Shown here: piece by piece, positions 43,667-55,600 of the stretch
Position numbering within the stretch: position 1 is the stretch's first letter
Layout of the letters: each line of letters starts with the position of its first letter
Translations under genes and position numbers: made by a program
Assembly (NCBI GenBank): GCA_905221615.1
Contig: CAJNDT010000321.1
Span: 124,001-188,000, forward strand
Direction of reading: 5' to 3'
DNA: 64,000 nt
Source of the DNA: Symbiodinium sp. CCMP2592
Taxonomy: Eukaryota; Sar; Dinophyceae; Suessiales; Symbiodiniaceae
The notes under the pieces: model-generated
Seen by the model: the letters and a program-made list of their open reading frames with translations, nothing else
Databases searched by the model: none
Told to the model about the DNA's origin: nothing

Positions 43667-45294
43667 GCACATCTTGATCCTGCACCCTATATGCCCCAAG
43701 TTCTCAACGCTGAACCCTGTATAAGCAAAGCCTCTACACCCTCAATGCCATGAGACCAACAAGCCATCTGCTGCCCAGGAGCTTGCCCGCCGAATTGCTG
43801 CAGGCGGCTTCCGGTGTCAGAGGGGTCGAAATGCTTAGTCGCAGTATTCCTTAGGGTTGAATTGTAAAGTATGCTTCAGAATGTAGCTTCGAAGCCCTTA
43901 CCTCTCATCATTCAGGCCACTTTCTGATTATATTGGGACTGGATCATTTCGAGTTTAGGGGTTTCTGGTGTCGGATTGGGTATCTTCATCGGTAACTTCA
44001 CGGGGGGTAAATTCCAAGGTTCCGTGGTCGTGTGTCAGGCAGCAGCTGCCAACAACGGACAAGCTGTGATTTTGGGTTTAGGGTCGAGAGTTCCGGCAAT
44101 CAGGGGCCTGTGTAGGCTTGCGTATCTTCTTCATCTCACCTGCATAGTCACAAGTGCATGGCAACCGTGTCTGCAGTACATGTTCGTCTTTTGGGTGGTA
44201 AACCTTTATTGAATGTTTGTAAACCTCTGCTGAAGTTTTCAAGTTAACGGCACAGAGACAGATGAATATGCGCTTGAATACATATGTTTGATTGTACAGC
44301 GAGGAACTCTGAGGACGCGCAATGGCTGGCAATCTTCCTTGGCTATCCGGACCGAGTTCATGATATCGCGCAACCCCTAGATCAAGCATTACGTCCTTCC
44401 TCTAAAGCCATGAATAAAGAAGTTGCTTCAATTCAGCTCTAAACCCTAAACCTGCCCCAAACCCTCAACTTGCCGCCGGAGGCTGGTTTGCGGGCGCAGA
44501 GAGGTTGAAGATCAGTAATGTGGAGGCCTTCAGAGAAGAGATTGTTGGACTGAAGGGAGCTGGTTTTAGGGTCGTGGGTTTAGGGTTCAGGGTTTTAGGG
44601 TCATGGGCTTAGGTTTTTGATGTGGGCTCTGTGACTATGGCTATGGCAGACATCGGTCAAGGGGTTTGAGGTTTGAGATTTGGAGGTTCGGCTGCACCAA
44701 ACGAGGCGTAACGAGGTATGGGATGCGTGAAGTCCAAGGCCGCGGCTATGAGACACTGAGCCTTTAGTCGGCGAAAGTGCTGACCCCGGTTGGTTCGCAG
44801 AATCTGCAACCCAGAACGCAAGGTCGGACTCCTCTTACAGGGGCCTAAATAATTACGAATACTATTTTTGGGGTTCTTTAATATAATCGTAGTCTAGTAT
44901 AAAAGAACCCGACAACCCTGTTCGAATTAGTAAGGCCCTTACATTATCCCGTGAGCCCCCCAAACGCCTTGAGTGCAAATCTACGTGACAGGCTGCCCGC
45001 ATGGACGGGCACTTCATCGAGCCTTGCCTGGCTCACAACAGGTGTGTAGTATTCGGGGTTTAGGGTCTCGGGTTCTGGTGGTTTAGGGTTCAGGGTTTCG
45101 GCTTAAGGTGGATATGGGTTCATTCAGAGCAACCATAGACCCTGAACGCGGGTTTGGGGGCCCCGAAAGCTGTCTTTTTGAATGCTGCCGACTGGTCAGC
45201 GACGGGTGGCTAGTGCAGCACATCGGTCATCCTTCGTGCGTCACGGTTGTGGAGGCCGCAGCCAGGAGACTCGCCCGTGCCGCGGGCGCCGAGG
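40346..45294 (+). CDS. Unidentified multi-exon gene, at least 13 exons with matching phases
   Basis: Short GC-rich open stretches flanked by AG and by GT or GC join in one frame. Exons: 40346-40422, 40860-40915, 41120-41177, 41690-41728, 41915-41961, 42151-42205, 42571-42632, 42725-42773, 42964-43034, 43779-43813, 44482-44503, 44992-45041, 45200-45294. Every donor phase matches the next acceptor phase, which is unlikely by chance. Donors are GT except GC at 40916 and 42206, and an unclear one after 41177. The translation is Arg/Ala/Leu-rich and compositionally normal, but I recognise no family. Introns carry CCCTAAA/TTTAGGG words, a (TC)n tract and hairpins. The start exon is not found. The gene probably continues downstream, perhaps to the stop at 52605. 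Boundaries are inferred by eye. Confidence 0.55.
43198..43310. repeat. CCCTAAA telomere-like tract
   Basis: About 15 tandem CCCTAAA heptamers with a few variants (AAAGCCT, CCGTAAA), inside a proposed intron of the multi-exon gene. Internal position rather than a chromosome end, since gene-like sequence continues on both sides. Confidence 0.9.
43577..43664. repeat. (TC)n microsatellite
   Basis: An almost uninterrupted CT/TC dinucleotide run of ~88 bp inside the same proposed intron. On the other strand it gives a spurious Arg-Glu repeat ORF. Confidence 0.95.
44838..44951. repeat. MITE-like hairpin, GGGGCCT family
   Basis: Left end ACAGGGGCCTAAATAATTA, right end complementary (AATTAGTAAGGCCCTT), AT-rich centre, ~114 bp. 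Related ends occur at 48132-48258, 59833-59937 and 61865-61967. It lies in the intron before exon 44992-45041. Confidence 0.6.
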
Positions 45295-45344
45295 GTATGT
45301 CGGGCTCTGCAGACGGTAACGGCGCCCCCACGCGAGTGTGCTCG

Positions 45345-45470
45345 TACTTGGAGGCCCAGGGGGCTTAGTAAGTAGTTATAAGTAGGGTTATAATTGAGGT
45401 AACTCCATAATTCAGGGTACTTATAACCCTACTTATAATCTACTTACTAAGTCCCCTGGGCCTCCAAGTA
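45345..45470. repeat. Near-perfect 126-bp hairpin (introner-like)
   Basis: Arms of nearly 50 bp start TACTTGGAGGCCCAGGGG and end with its complement at 45453-45470. The two arms differ at only a few places. If the coding stretch after 45310 ends at the GT of 45329 and the AG at 45479-45480 is an acceptor, this hairpin fills almost the whole intron. Confidence 0.8.
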
Positions 45471-47003
45471 GGGGGGCAAGAGGCAGCGGCCATGGTTCCG
45501 TAGCATTCAGCAAGATGCAGCTTTGTGATCATCCATGGTGCTCCACTATGGATCAAACTGAAGTTGCGGTTTGCACTCCATTTGCATGCTCACGTACACG
45601 GGCTGGGCCAAAAGCTGAATGGTCGTCGAGGCCTACCCTCAAAGTCCGAAGGACAGAAAGCAAAAATCGACCGGAAGCGTGCCGGACCAACCCACAAGCA
45701 TGAGCCCCGAAGCATCGTTTGTTCCCTGCATTGCGACAAAGACACCACAAACCTTAAGATGTTTCGACCATTCTTCATAGGCCCTGCTGTTTGGCCTAGT
45801 GCGGGTGTAAAGGCTGCCGGGTCTGGGCACAGAGTTACAGGTGGGAACGGCCCCAGGAGGCTCTGCAACAGTGAGGTCTACGTCCAAAGGATTTGAAGCC
45901 CGAATCCCACAACCAAACTCCAGATCACTTGAGTGTGAAAGAATATCCTTCAACATGTGCCTTCCTTGGGGGTTCTTCTGAAAATACTAGGGCGAGGGAG
46001 GGCCAGACCTTGATGGGCCTTGTTTAGTTTTTCCTTAGGTCCTCGTCGGGTAAGCCCAGGAGTGGCGACTGGGACTTTTCTCATCTTTCGCCGAGCTGAG
46101 GCGGGAGATGGATAAGAGCATAAGAGCTTTTGGCATCCCGAAAGGCTGGATTTTAGAAGTGTTTTTTGATGGTCCGAAAAGCGTTCCTGTCGGAGCTTGT
46201 GGTTTGATGGTGCAACGTTCAGAGTTGCACTCGAGGGCTTCAGTTGGGACTTGAGGCTTTTAGGATTCCGGGTTCAGGGTTTCCACTTTTTACGTTTTGT
46301 TTTAACAGGTTTGAGCCCCGGGGGGGTCGATGCTATTAAAACCTAGATCATGTGGTATTATAGGCTTTTGGAAAACTGTTATGAAGATCCCCTTGTGGCT
46401 CCTTTACATAGTAAGACTGTATTTCCCTACAAAACTACAAAGCTGGAAATGAGAAGGAGTTCCATAAAAGCCTGATAAGAACCCTTGTAGCAACCCTTGT
46501 CTAGTTATTACTTTCCTACAGCAGGCCGGGTTCCGGGATTCATCTTCACCTGCACAGTCTGACCCCGCCAGGCTTCACGAAGACGCGTCGACGCCCGAGA
46601 ACCCTAGACTATCCTGTGTCAAATCTGAGTGCTTTCGGGTTTTGGGTCGGAAGTCTCGGGTGAAGAATTTCGAGTTTAGGGTTCAGAGCCCCTAAACCCT
46701 AAACCCTAAACCCAAAACCCTAAACCGTAATCTTGAAGCCTGGGCCCTGAAGCCCCGATGGGTGGTATTTGGCCTCAGAACTCTCAGGTGTCGGGCTTTC
46801 GCATATGATGTCTGAAGGTGAATCACTCCTAAACCTTTCGTTCGTAGGGAACGGACTGGAAGAATGGTAGTAATAGTAGTTATAATTCTACCCCATTCCT
46901 CCATTCCCCACTAAGATGGGCCCAGCCTGAATCACTGAATCCTAAACCTTACGCCCCAAAGCCACAAAGCCCCTAAACTCTAAACCCTAAACCCCTTCTA
47001 CAG
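45471..47003 (+). other. Repeat-rich stretch with candidate small exons
   Basis: Candidates on the + strand are 45481-45494, 46052-46108 (ends before a GA) and 46558-46599, each after an AG and open in one plausible frame. Phases could be made to fit the upstream gene but other readings remain possible. CCCTAAA words at 46685-46730. Confidence 0.3.
46842..46913. repeat. 72-bp hairpin, GGAAGAATGG family, copy 1
   Basis: Left TAGGGAACGGACTGGAAGAA, right CCATTCCTCCATTCCCCACT; the arms pair. The core GGAAGAATGGTAGTAATAGT is repeated at 63689-63708 in a second copy (63681-63747). Confidence 0.75.
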
Positions 47004-47094
47004 GGGATCTGACTTGGTGCCTCGAGGCTCGACCCAAGCAGATACTGCCTGACTGCCAGCCGAGTACGTCGCCGGCGGCCAAGAAGATGGAATA
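47004..47094 (+). CDS. Candidate exon
   Basis: After a pyrimidine-rich stretch ending TACAG, an open stretch of ~29 codons (D-L-T-W-C-L-E-A-R-P...) runs to a TAA at 47092-47094. A GTACGT inside it could be a donor instead. No family recognised. Other frames are closed. Confidence 0.35.
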
Positions 47095-47323
47095 ATGGAC
47101 GGGCCTTAGTAGGCCTTAACAGCTATTTCGTAGGGTTACTATCTGCTCCTTAACATACTTACATGATACATACCAAAACAGTTATATATTTCGTAGGGTT
47201 ACTACCTTAATATAGTTAGAGAATGTAAATGCACGTAGGCCTTGTTCAATTATTCCGCACACCAAATTATCCTGATCAGCTCTCCGCCCCCCTGCTGAAG
47301 ACCATGGGCCCTTAAAGGGAACT

Positions 47324-47408
47324 CCAGAAAGTTGGAATATGGTTTCAGGGTAGGATACCTTATAATTTACCATAAAGGGCTTAGGATAATCATATTCCAA
47401 CTTTCTGG
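47324..47408. repeat. 85-bp hairpin
   Basis: CCAGAAAGTTGGAATATG at the left pairs with CATATTCCAACTTTCTGG at the right, with a ~50-bp AT-rich centre. Confidence 0.75.
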
Positions 47409-48262
47409 CTTTTTCTGTAAATTGGGAGCTAGGATCAGGGCGACCCTTGGGGATATAGACCCTCTCAATAAGGCCCCTTTTAAGAGAGCCAGAAGTAGGG
47501 TTCAGAAGGGGTACCCTTTAAGGGGTCCACTAAATAATACTACCCATAAATCCGAAATCCTCAGCCCAATACCTGAAACCCCAAACCCTAAACCCCCATC
47601 CTAAGCCCGGGACCTTCAACCTTACGCCGTAAACCCCCTGTATTCCCGAACCTTGGGGACGTTGAGCTTAGGGTTTGGGGTAGTTGTGGTTTCGGGTCTA
47701 GGGCTCTGCCCTGAATCTTAAGCCCTAAAAGCCCTAAGCCCCCAATGCACCTGACATGCTTATGGGTGTTCGTGAAGTCGGGCCATAGGATTTCGAGTTT
47801 AGGGTTTGCTTTGTAGGCTCACCGCTTTAGAGGGTCACACTCTAGGTCTGAAGTGTAGGGGTTTGGGCGGATTTTGGGTTTCAGTTTTCGGCTCTGAGTC
47901 AGCCCCGAAGCTTGAAAGAATCTGGGGTCTAGGCCCCAGCCGAAACCCGAAGCCGTCAATGTCCCCAAACATGAGTCCCTGATGAGAAGCCTAAAGCTCA
48001 AGCAGGTCCAGAAGCAGCAACTCCAAAACACCTCAGCACAAAGTCTGAGCACTGAAACCTTAAAGCCTTAATCCGGCATGTCCAGCCGCAGTGCAGCACC
48101 TGAGTCTGCAGGTCTGCACAGTTCAACCCTGAAGGATACTATAAGGGCCCTAATAACCCAATGATTACCTATGCATTATTTTGCGGCTTCTGATTATAAT
48201 TAGAGGTTTATGTACCCCAGAACTGGCCCCAAAACCCTCTTCTAACTATTCAGGCCCAAAAG

Positions 48263-48620
48263 TATTTGGGGAGCTTCGACAAGACGAACGAAGGTTTCCT
48301 GCTGCAAAATGAATCGTAAGTTGCTTGTGGCGACCCTAGAATCTCAACCCTCAGCCAACGAACTCTGAACAAAGCTCAACCTTTAACCCCAAGGCCCAAA
48401 GCCCAAGCCACCGCAAAACTCGAGACCAATTAACCCGAAACTTCCCCAAACCCTAAACCCTAAGCCCTCAACCCTAAACCCTAAGTCCTCAGCCCTAAAC
48501 CCTAAACTTTAGGAAGCCCTTCAATCAAGCGCCCCCAGGAAGCGGCCCACCCACCGTGGAAGAGGCGACCCAGAGACTGGAGGAGAGGCGGCCGCAGGAG
48601 GCCGTGGCAGCACAGGGAGA
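48263..48620 (+). CDS. Two candidate exons
   Basis: 48263-48315 follows AG and ends before a consensus donor GTAAGT (Y-L-G-S-F-D-K-T-N-E...). 48539-48620 follows CCCCCAG, is strongly coding-like (P-T-V-E-E-A-T-Q-R-L-E-E-R...) and ends before GTTTGT. The phase between them does not fit that frame, so a further exon or different boundary is needed. Possibly part of the gene ending at 52605. Confidence 0.35.
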
Positions 48621-49232
48621 GTTTGTAGTATTGGGGTTTAGGGGTTTGGGTTTAGGGTTTAGTTTTTTAAATCACTTTTCACCTCTATGTTTTCATTGTT
48701 TCGTTGTTTTGCTTGTGACCTGATTGTTTATTGCTGCTTATTTCGTATCACTGTTTATGACTGTGGTTCATGTAACTAGTATTATTATTATTGTTACTGT
48801 GCATATGTTTATATGCATGTTCATACCAAAGCATGCATGCAGACTTATCTAGTCTCGTTTATAGTTGCATGGGGCCTTATCTAAACCGCCTGTGTCCGGG
48901 TCTGAAGCCAGTTGATTTGGGTTTTGCTGTTTGGGGTTCTGGTTCTCAGTTTTCGGCTTTTTACTACATATGTCGATTTGCTGCCGCTTCTCGAAAAGCC
49001 GTGGACACATCCCAAACTTTGGATTTCCGAGAGCCAAATCCAACACTCCCGAGGCCCTGCACCTAAAGCCCGAAACGGACAAAGCTCCTTAGACCCACTC
49101 GTGAGCATCTCTTCGGGAGGCATCGTACGATTACCTGCTGCCGAGACCAGCTGAGGTTGCCGACTTGGAATGGAGGGCTGAGGGTTTAGGGCACAGACCC
49201 GCAAAGCCCATCAATCCCTACGATACCCTAGA

Positions 49233-49342
49233 CCCAGAGACTCCAATATCCCTTAATTAAGGAATATACCTTAAATTATAGTAGGTTCCTTCATATGATT
49301 TAAGGTATATTCCCTTAATTAAGGGATATTGGAGTCTCTGGG
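49233..49342. repeat. 110-bp hairpin, CAGAGACTCC family, copy 1
   Basis: Nearly perfect palindrome with ends CCCAGAGACTCC and GGAGTCTCTGGG and an inner CCCTTAATTAAGG. A diverged relative is at 60971-61078. Confidence 0.85.
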
Positions 49343-49886
49343 GACCCTGAACCCGAAATCCTACTCATGCCCTCCCTTCAAAGTCTGGCATCCTGCAACC
49401 CTGCACCTAAAACCGTCGAGCCGCTACCCTAAACCCTACGGTAATATGTCCTTTTCAGTTGAAGACAGCGCCAAGCTATAGACCCTAAACTTCCGTGACC
49501 TGAATGCCACTAAATTTTAGATTAAGTGTTAAACTTTCCGTACCCTCAACCCCAAACCCATACACCCTCGACCCTGAATTCCCTCCCTGTCCCAGCTCCC
49601 CAAGATTTCCGACGGTTTGTAACATCTGAGGATGTGGCCCTAAAACGCTGAACTTACGCCCTGACCCCTCAACCCTGAGCCCTTAACCCCCAGCCCTGAA
49701 CTTGTTAACCCTCAACCCTAACCCCATAAACCCTAAACCCTGAAGGATTGAACCCTAAACCCCTAAACCCTAAACCCCTAAATCCAAACCCCCTACCCTG
49801 AACCCCAAATTGAACCCTAAACCCCAAACCCGGCAAGCCCAAAACCGGTGCATAGAGGGAGCAGGTCTCGGGGATTGTTTTTCAAA

Positions 49887-50009
49887 GGGGAAAAGGAGGG
49901 ACCCTTAATGGGGACGCTTACCCTATAATGGGCTGTATACTGGGCGATGTAATAGCTATATTCAGGGTATATACCTAGGGGTCCTTATTAAGGGTCCCTC
50001 CTTTTACCC
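49887..50009. repeat. 123-bp hairpin
   Basis: AAAAGGAGGGACCCTTAAT at the left pairs with ATTAAGGGTCCCTCCTTTT at the right. Confidence 0.8.
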
Positions 50010-51355
50010 TTGGAGTTTTGCATGTAGATTCGGCCCAGGTTACCGAAGCCGAGGCGCTCTTTCTTGAGGCCAGTGTTTGTTGAGCTTAGAGCCCAAGTTT
50101 GGGTATAGGGCTTAGAGGCTTAGGCTTTAGGGTTTAGGGTTTAGGCTTTAGGGTTTGAGGGTTTAGAGTTTCAGGATTTCGGTATTCTGGGGTCTAAGGT
50201 TTCCCAAAGCTTGGCTGGCAGGGTTTGGCGGTAGCCCCAAAGTCCCGAAGCACTTTTAGAGGTTATTGTTCGGAGTTTGGGGTTTCGGATTTAGGATTTC
50301 GGGCTTAGGGGCTATTGTTGAGGACCCCAGGCAGAATTCATGACCACATGCCTTCGAATCCGAAAACCCCCAATCCAAACCTCAGAACTGCAAACCTCAT
50401 GTGCTACGCCACGCAAAGTGTGTCAACACTGTCACACCATTCCTGAACTCTGGAGCCAGCGCCAAAAACTCTGAACCCTAAAGCACTAAAACGCAATGGT
50501 TCGGAACCCGACGCAAAAGCTGATTATCCTCCGCAGGAGCATTGTCTCATGATCAAAACAGGCCGGATCGTGGGAAGAGGAAATGGGGTTCTCAGGATCC
50601 GGGTTGTTCAATATAAAGGCGTAAATAACTGCCAGCATGATTCCTTACGGTTCCTTTCTACGTAGACTACAAAGCAGCCCAAAATCCTATTCTGCTCATT
50701 AAGGCCCCTACAGTATAGTACCCTTATAGATCCCTTATAGTAGCCCTTACAGACCCCTTTAAGAAGGAACCCGATTCCACTTGTTAGTTCCCCTACTACA
50801 TCGGAGTCTCTTTCTTCCTTTCCCGAAGTTTTGAAGCTCTCATCGCCAGTCTGCTGGGGTTGCAGGATTGGGGTGGGGGGCAGGTTAGAGAGCCCCACAC
50901 TCCAACCTCTAAACACCCTAAACCCCAAAGGCCCCAAATCACCTAGAACACAGACTTCCCGTCAGCAACGACCCGGGGTCCGGGGTCTGGGGTTCGGGGT
51001 CATGGGTGTTGGGTTTTAAGCTGCGGGATGCAAGTCTTGGATCCGAGATGCGGCATCCCCCTTCTAAGGCCGACGAGGGGGTTCGGGGTGTGGCTTGCGT
51101 TTCTGAAGGTCAGGAGTGCAGCGGCTTGTTGAGTTCGGGTTTAGCATTCTGTGTTCAGGGTTGGGGTTTCAGTTCATGCTTTAGAGTCGAGTAGTTCAGA
51201 GTTTAGAACGATTTGGTTAGTATATTTGTTATGAGGAGGCTTTGTGACGATATGGGTGGACATGATGAGATCCGCCAAGGGGCGTTCCCAGAGAGCCCAA
51301 TACCCGTAACTTCATTACTTACGGAATATCCCCTAAAGCAAGGCTAGAAGCCTGG

Positions 51356-51479
51356 TATCTTATCAGGACTACCTGTAGCCGAAAAGACCTACTGTTTTAG
51401 GGTTCCTTACTCTGGATTCTATATATAGGTCCTTAATGAGGTAGGTCTTTTCGGCTACAGGTATTCCTTTCAGGTGATA
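51356..51479. repeat. 124-bp hairpin
   Basis: CCTGTAGCCGAAAAGACCTA pairs with TAGGTCTTTTCGGCTACAGG; outer TATCTTATCA pairs imperfectly with the right end GGTGATA. The centre resembles other AT-rich hairpin centres here (GGTTCCTTACTCTGGATTCT). Confidence 0.8.
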
Positions 51480-52058
51480 AAGGGCTCTGTGCCCAGGCGG
51501 CAGCAGCAAAGGAATTATGCCCCCGATTATCGGAGCATGAACCGTTAAGACATTGTTTCTCTTAGGGTTGCTTAGTGCGTGTATAGTGTAGAAGCTCCAG
51601 ATAACCAGTCAAATCATGCTGTCCAATGCCGGAGGTCGACAGTTCTGCAGCATCAAGCGCATGTGGTCCACACTCACAGAGCAGGAGGTGGGGTGGTGAT
51701 GTCTTGAAGCCCCAAACAATCCTAGGTTCAGGTTTGAGGATGTGATGGTTCTGTCAAGTTTCTTTGAGGGTTTCGGATTGAGTGGTTTAGGGCCGAAGCT
51801 CAAAACATGAAGCCCTCTACTCGAACTTGTTTTAGGATTCCATGGTTCTGTAAGGGCTTTGATAGTCAGCGAAGCTGGTAAAGAATCCTTTGTAAGCCAC
51901 CCAAACCCTAAACCCAAAACCCGGAAAAAACCCTAACCCGAATAGAGCCCCCTATAAGTACAAAGTCTGTGCATCCCGAAGAACCTCCCCTAGAGCTTCG
52001 GAGATCTGGACCCTAAAATCTGCAACCCCTAGTCTGAAACCCAACCCCTCAAGCCTAA

Positions 52059-52168
52059 ATCCTAAACCCTAAACCCGAAACCCTAAACCCTAAACCCCAA
52101 ACCCTAAACCCTAAACCCTAAACCCTAAACCCTAAACCCCCTAAACCCTAAAGCCTAAAGCCTAAGCC
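52059..52168. repeat. CCCTAAA telomere-like tract
   Basis: About 14 heptamers with few variants, just before the candidate exon at 52185. Confidence 0.9.
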
Positions 52169-52184
52169 TGGCGTTCCGATCCAG

Positions 52185-52605
52185 GCTCAAGCGAGAAAAG
52201 GCAGTGTTTTGCAAGCCTCGGAGCCGCCCGGGAGGATCCAAAAAGTAGATCCCTTAATGAGGGTTCCTATAAGGTACCCTTAGTAGTATAGGGCCCCAAA
52301 TTGAATTGACTGTCGAGTTCGTGCTTCGGGGTTTAGGGGTTTCGGGTTTAGGGGTTCCGGGTTTAGGGTTTAGGGGTTTAGGGTTTAGGGGTTTCGGGTT
52401 TAGGGTTTAGGGGTTTCGGGTTTAGGGGTTTAGGGTTTAGGGGCATAGGGTCTACGGCTTGTCGTACAGGCGTTTGAGGGCTTTGGGTTTCCCCCAAAGC
52501 TGGAGACCCTCCCACCTCTTCAAACCATGCGAGCAGGATCTAGCGGCAAAAGCCCGAGAAGCCGAATCAGAAGCACACAACAACGAGGATATCCTAAATT
52601 ACTAA
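52185..52605 (+). CDS. Last two exons of an upstream gene, with stop
   Basis: Exon 52185-52234 follows CCAG and ends before GATCCA, a GA donor of the kind known in dinoflagellates. The next exon, 52537-52605, follows GAGCAG and reads 22 Ala/Glu-rich codons (D-L-A-A-K-A-R-E-A-E-S-E...) to TAA at 52603-52605. The phases match (0 to 0). The intron between them holds TTTAGGG repeats. This may be the 3' end of the gene that starts before 40346. The stop is only 65 bp from the ATG of the GFA gene. Confidence 0.45.
52326..52450. repeat. TTTAGGG telomere-like tract
   Basis: Repeats of TTTAGGG/TTTAGGGG/TTTCGGG in the opposite orientation to the tract at 52059-52168, within one short proposed intron. 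Confidence 0.85.
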
Positions 52606-52670
52606 ACCCCAAACCCTATAAGGTTTAGGGTTTAGGGACCCTAAACCCCAATAAGGCCAATACTCGCAGC

Positions 52671-55600
52671 ATGGATGTGGAAGTAACCTGCTGCTGCGGC
52701 GACGTAGCGCTGCGGATCCGGGGCACGCCGGTGTCTGCTTGCTACTGCCATTGCAACGCCTGCCGACGTCGCTGTGCAGCAAGCTTTCGGGCATCGGTGT
52801 TTTGACGTCGAGAGTTTCTCAGTTGAGGGTTCAATATAATTAGGGGGGTCTGAGAAACTGCTAGTTACTAATAGTATGTCGGTATGGTCTCTGTATAGTT
52901 ATACTAGAGTATACCCGAGACCCTGCTCTATGCATCAAGGCCCCTATAGATGAATGGTTTCGGAGTTGAAGATATTCAGGGTTCAGGCGTTCAGGTTTGT
53001 GCTGGGGCTTTCGGGCTAGAGGGGCCTGGGATCAAGGGTGTGGGCATAAATTTAGAGCCCAACCTTGGAGTAGGGAAGATGATCTCTGGCGTTTTAACAG
53101 GGGTTCAGGCTTTAGGGCTCGGGGTTTAGGGTTTAAGGTTTTGGGCTCAGGTTTAGGGATGGATTCCAGCCCGGCGGGACAGTAGCCCTCGTGCTCTGCG
53201 CCAGGTAGAATTAGAGCTTAGCGGCGTAGGATTTATGGGTTAGGGTGTTGCCCGAATGCAGTGCCAGCGCGCCTTACCACGCCCATAGCCCTCAAACCCA
53301 CAAACCTTGTTTACAGGATCAATCGAATGAGCCGGCAACAACTCCTGATGAAGCCTACAGCAAGGAGCAACGAAAACACACAGAGATAACTCAAAAATGC
53401 CAGTCCCGCAAAACCTAACCCCAAATCCCGACTCGCTAAAGCCTAAACCCAAAGACCCTGAATGATCCCTTCAAGGCTACACCAAGCAACTCTTCAGCGC
53501 CATGGCGCTGTTTTCGCCATCGGCGGTGGAGGTCCGGGCTGTGGAGGGTGGTTTAAACCGAAACCCTGAGCCTGAAACCCTACTTTGGGCCTGAATAACC
53601 TACCTTTTTCGGGCTCCCTATTATCATTTCCTTACATAAGTCCTTAAAAAGGTGGGTTCTTCAGGGTTAAGGTAACCCCTATGTAAGCTAAGATGGTTGG
53701 ACAGACATAAAAAGGAGCTAAGAAAACAAGTTCCTCTAAACCCTATGCCTCAAGACGCTTTCAAGCCCTATGATTCAGGGTTTAGCGCCCTGGCTTTCGG
53801 TTGTGAGAGTCTTGAAGCCTGAACTCTGATGCTTAGGGTTAGGGGCATAAGTACAGGTAGTAATGTTCCTCCTTTAAGTTCTTGAATATGAATAAACCGC
53901 AGAAGTGTACTGTGATATGCACTAAGGCGCTATTCTAGTCTTGACAGCCCCTAAACCCTAAACCCCAAACCCTATACCCTAAACCCTAAACTCCAAAGCC
54001 TAAAAGCCTAAACCCTAAAGCCCCACATCACCCCAAGGCCCCCAAACTTTGTGCTCTCCAGGTCCGGGGGACGGCGACGTCCTATGCCACCAGCGCGGAC
54101 CTCGCAAGGTTTCACTGTGCCAGGCACGCAGCAGCAGAAAGTCGGGCGTTTGGGGCATAATAATGAAGATGCAATGTAAGGGTTTAGGGTTTAGGGTTAC
54201 TGCTAATAGCCATAATTGTCATATCGATACTACTGAGGTTTCCTTTTAGGGTTACGGCTCATGATTGTCGGTGTTGGTTTTTGGGGTTGATAGCTGGTTT
54301 ATGCGCGTAGTGACATGGACGATGACGAGGAGGACGCCGACGGCGACCACCACGAATGCTGCTACTGACTACTGACATTTTGCTACTGCCGTTGCGTCTG
54401 TGGTTGCTATCACCATGACTTCAACTGTAACGTCGGTGTTCAGTCTTGCCAACAGACATGCCGGCTTTAATTAAGCGACACCCCAAACCCCAAGAATCTA
54501 TAAGTCCCACACGCCCTATCCCCTGAACCCTACACCCGGTTTTTCGTACAGCGACCATGCGAACTTGCAGGTGTGGATCGCATCTCTACGAGGAGGCACA
54601 AGCCAGGGCTTGATAAAGCCAGAAGCCTGAGTCCTCAGTTGGCCCCACTAAGCCCTAGACCCTAAACCAACCCTAAAACCTAAACCCAAAACCCTAAGCT
54701 CTACTCCCGCAGCCATAAGCCCTTTCGAGAAAAACCCGAGCAGGGTTTATGGTTCAGGGTTGAGGCTTTAGGTCCTGAAGCCTTGCACGAGAAGGTTCGA
54801 TTGTGCACGGAAGCACCGAATGTCCGTCAGAAGTGTCATCTTCGCTTCACCACGTCACGCCTTAACCCTTTATTAAAGCCCTGAAAACCCAAGCCTTATA
54901 ACCCTTATATGCCCTATAAGCCATATAGGCCCTGAACTGCTTCAAACGAGAGTCATTGTTTCAGGCCGGAATGCTTGTCGGATTTGGGAGAGTTTACGCG
55001 TGTTTCTCTTCGGGTTTTCAGATCTGTTTCGGGGTTAAGGGGTTTGCGGCCTCGTGGTTTGGGAGAGAAGGGTTCTGGGTTGAAGGGTTTGGAATTTCAG
55101 GGCCGCAGCGGGTCTGGGGCGGTAGGGTGTTTGGGCTTTTGGGGTTTGGGTTTTACGTCTTCGGTTTTTCTTGTCGCAGGGGGGCGGCTTGCGCATGGTG
55201 CCGATCGCCATGCTTGCCCAAGGCTGGTGAGGGTGCCGACATAGCAAAAGTCTGGACAGGGTGCTCCTACACCTAACTTAAGATAACTGACAAGGAACAC
55301 CTGTTCATGACTAAATACCCTGGTATCTACACTAAGTTCCTTAACAGTTGCACAAACTCACTGTGCGGCTGCAAAACCCAAGCGATATACACTAGCGTGC
55401 AGAGCGTATGAGGTTTTGGACTGAGAGGGCACACAGAGGCTGCGTTTAGGTTGCGAGGGCCCAGCGTTCGAAAGTCTAAGTTCCGAGCTCCCTCATAGCC
55501 AGAGCCATGAACAAGAGCTTACCAAAAGGGGCCTCAATAGTTACCTATACTATACTTGAGGGTTCCTTAATTCTAAACAAATTAAGGCCCAAGTCATAGT

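Larger units (their letters stand above)
48621..52184. other. Long repeat-rich stretch, mostly intron or intergenic
   Basis: Mostly degenerate CCCTAAA/TTTAGGG words and hairpins. Weak + strand exon candidates lie at 50536-50573 and 51652-51687, each after an AG and before a GT or GA. I could not fix their frames. Confidence 0.3.

Noticed and set aside
43356-43685. Arg-Glu repeat protein on the - strand
   Set aside because: Translation of the (TC)n microsatellite; no coding sequence outside it.
44992-45294. Assignment to the aldehyde dehydrogenase family from a G-x-F-x-E-P stretch
   Set aside because: Only this short motif fits; the flanking catalytic and cofactor motifs are not present in the joined exons.
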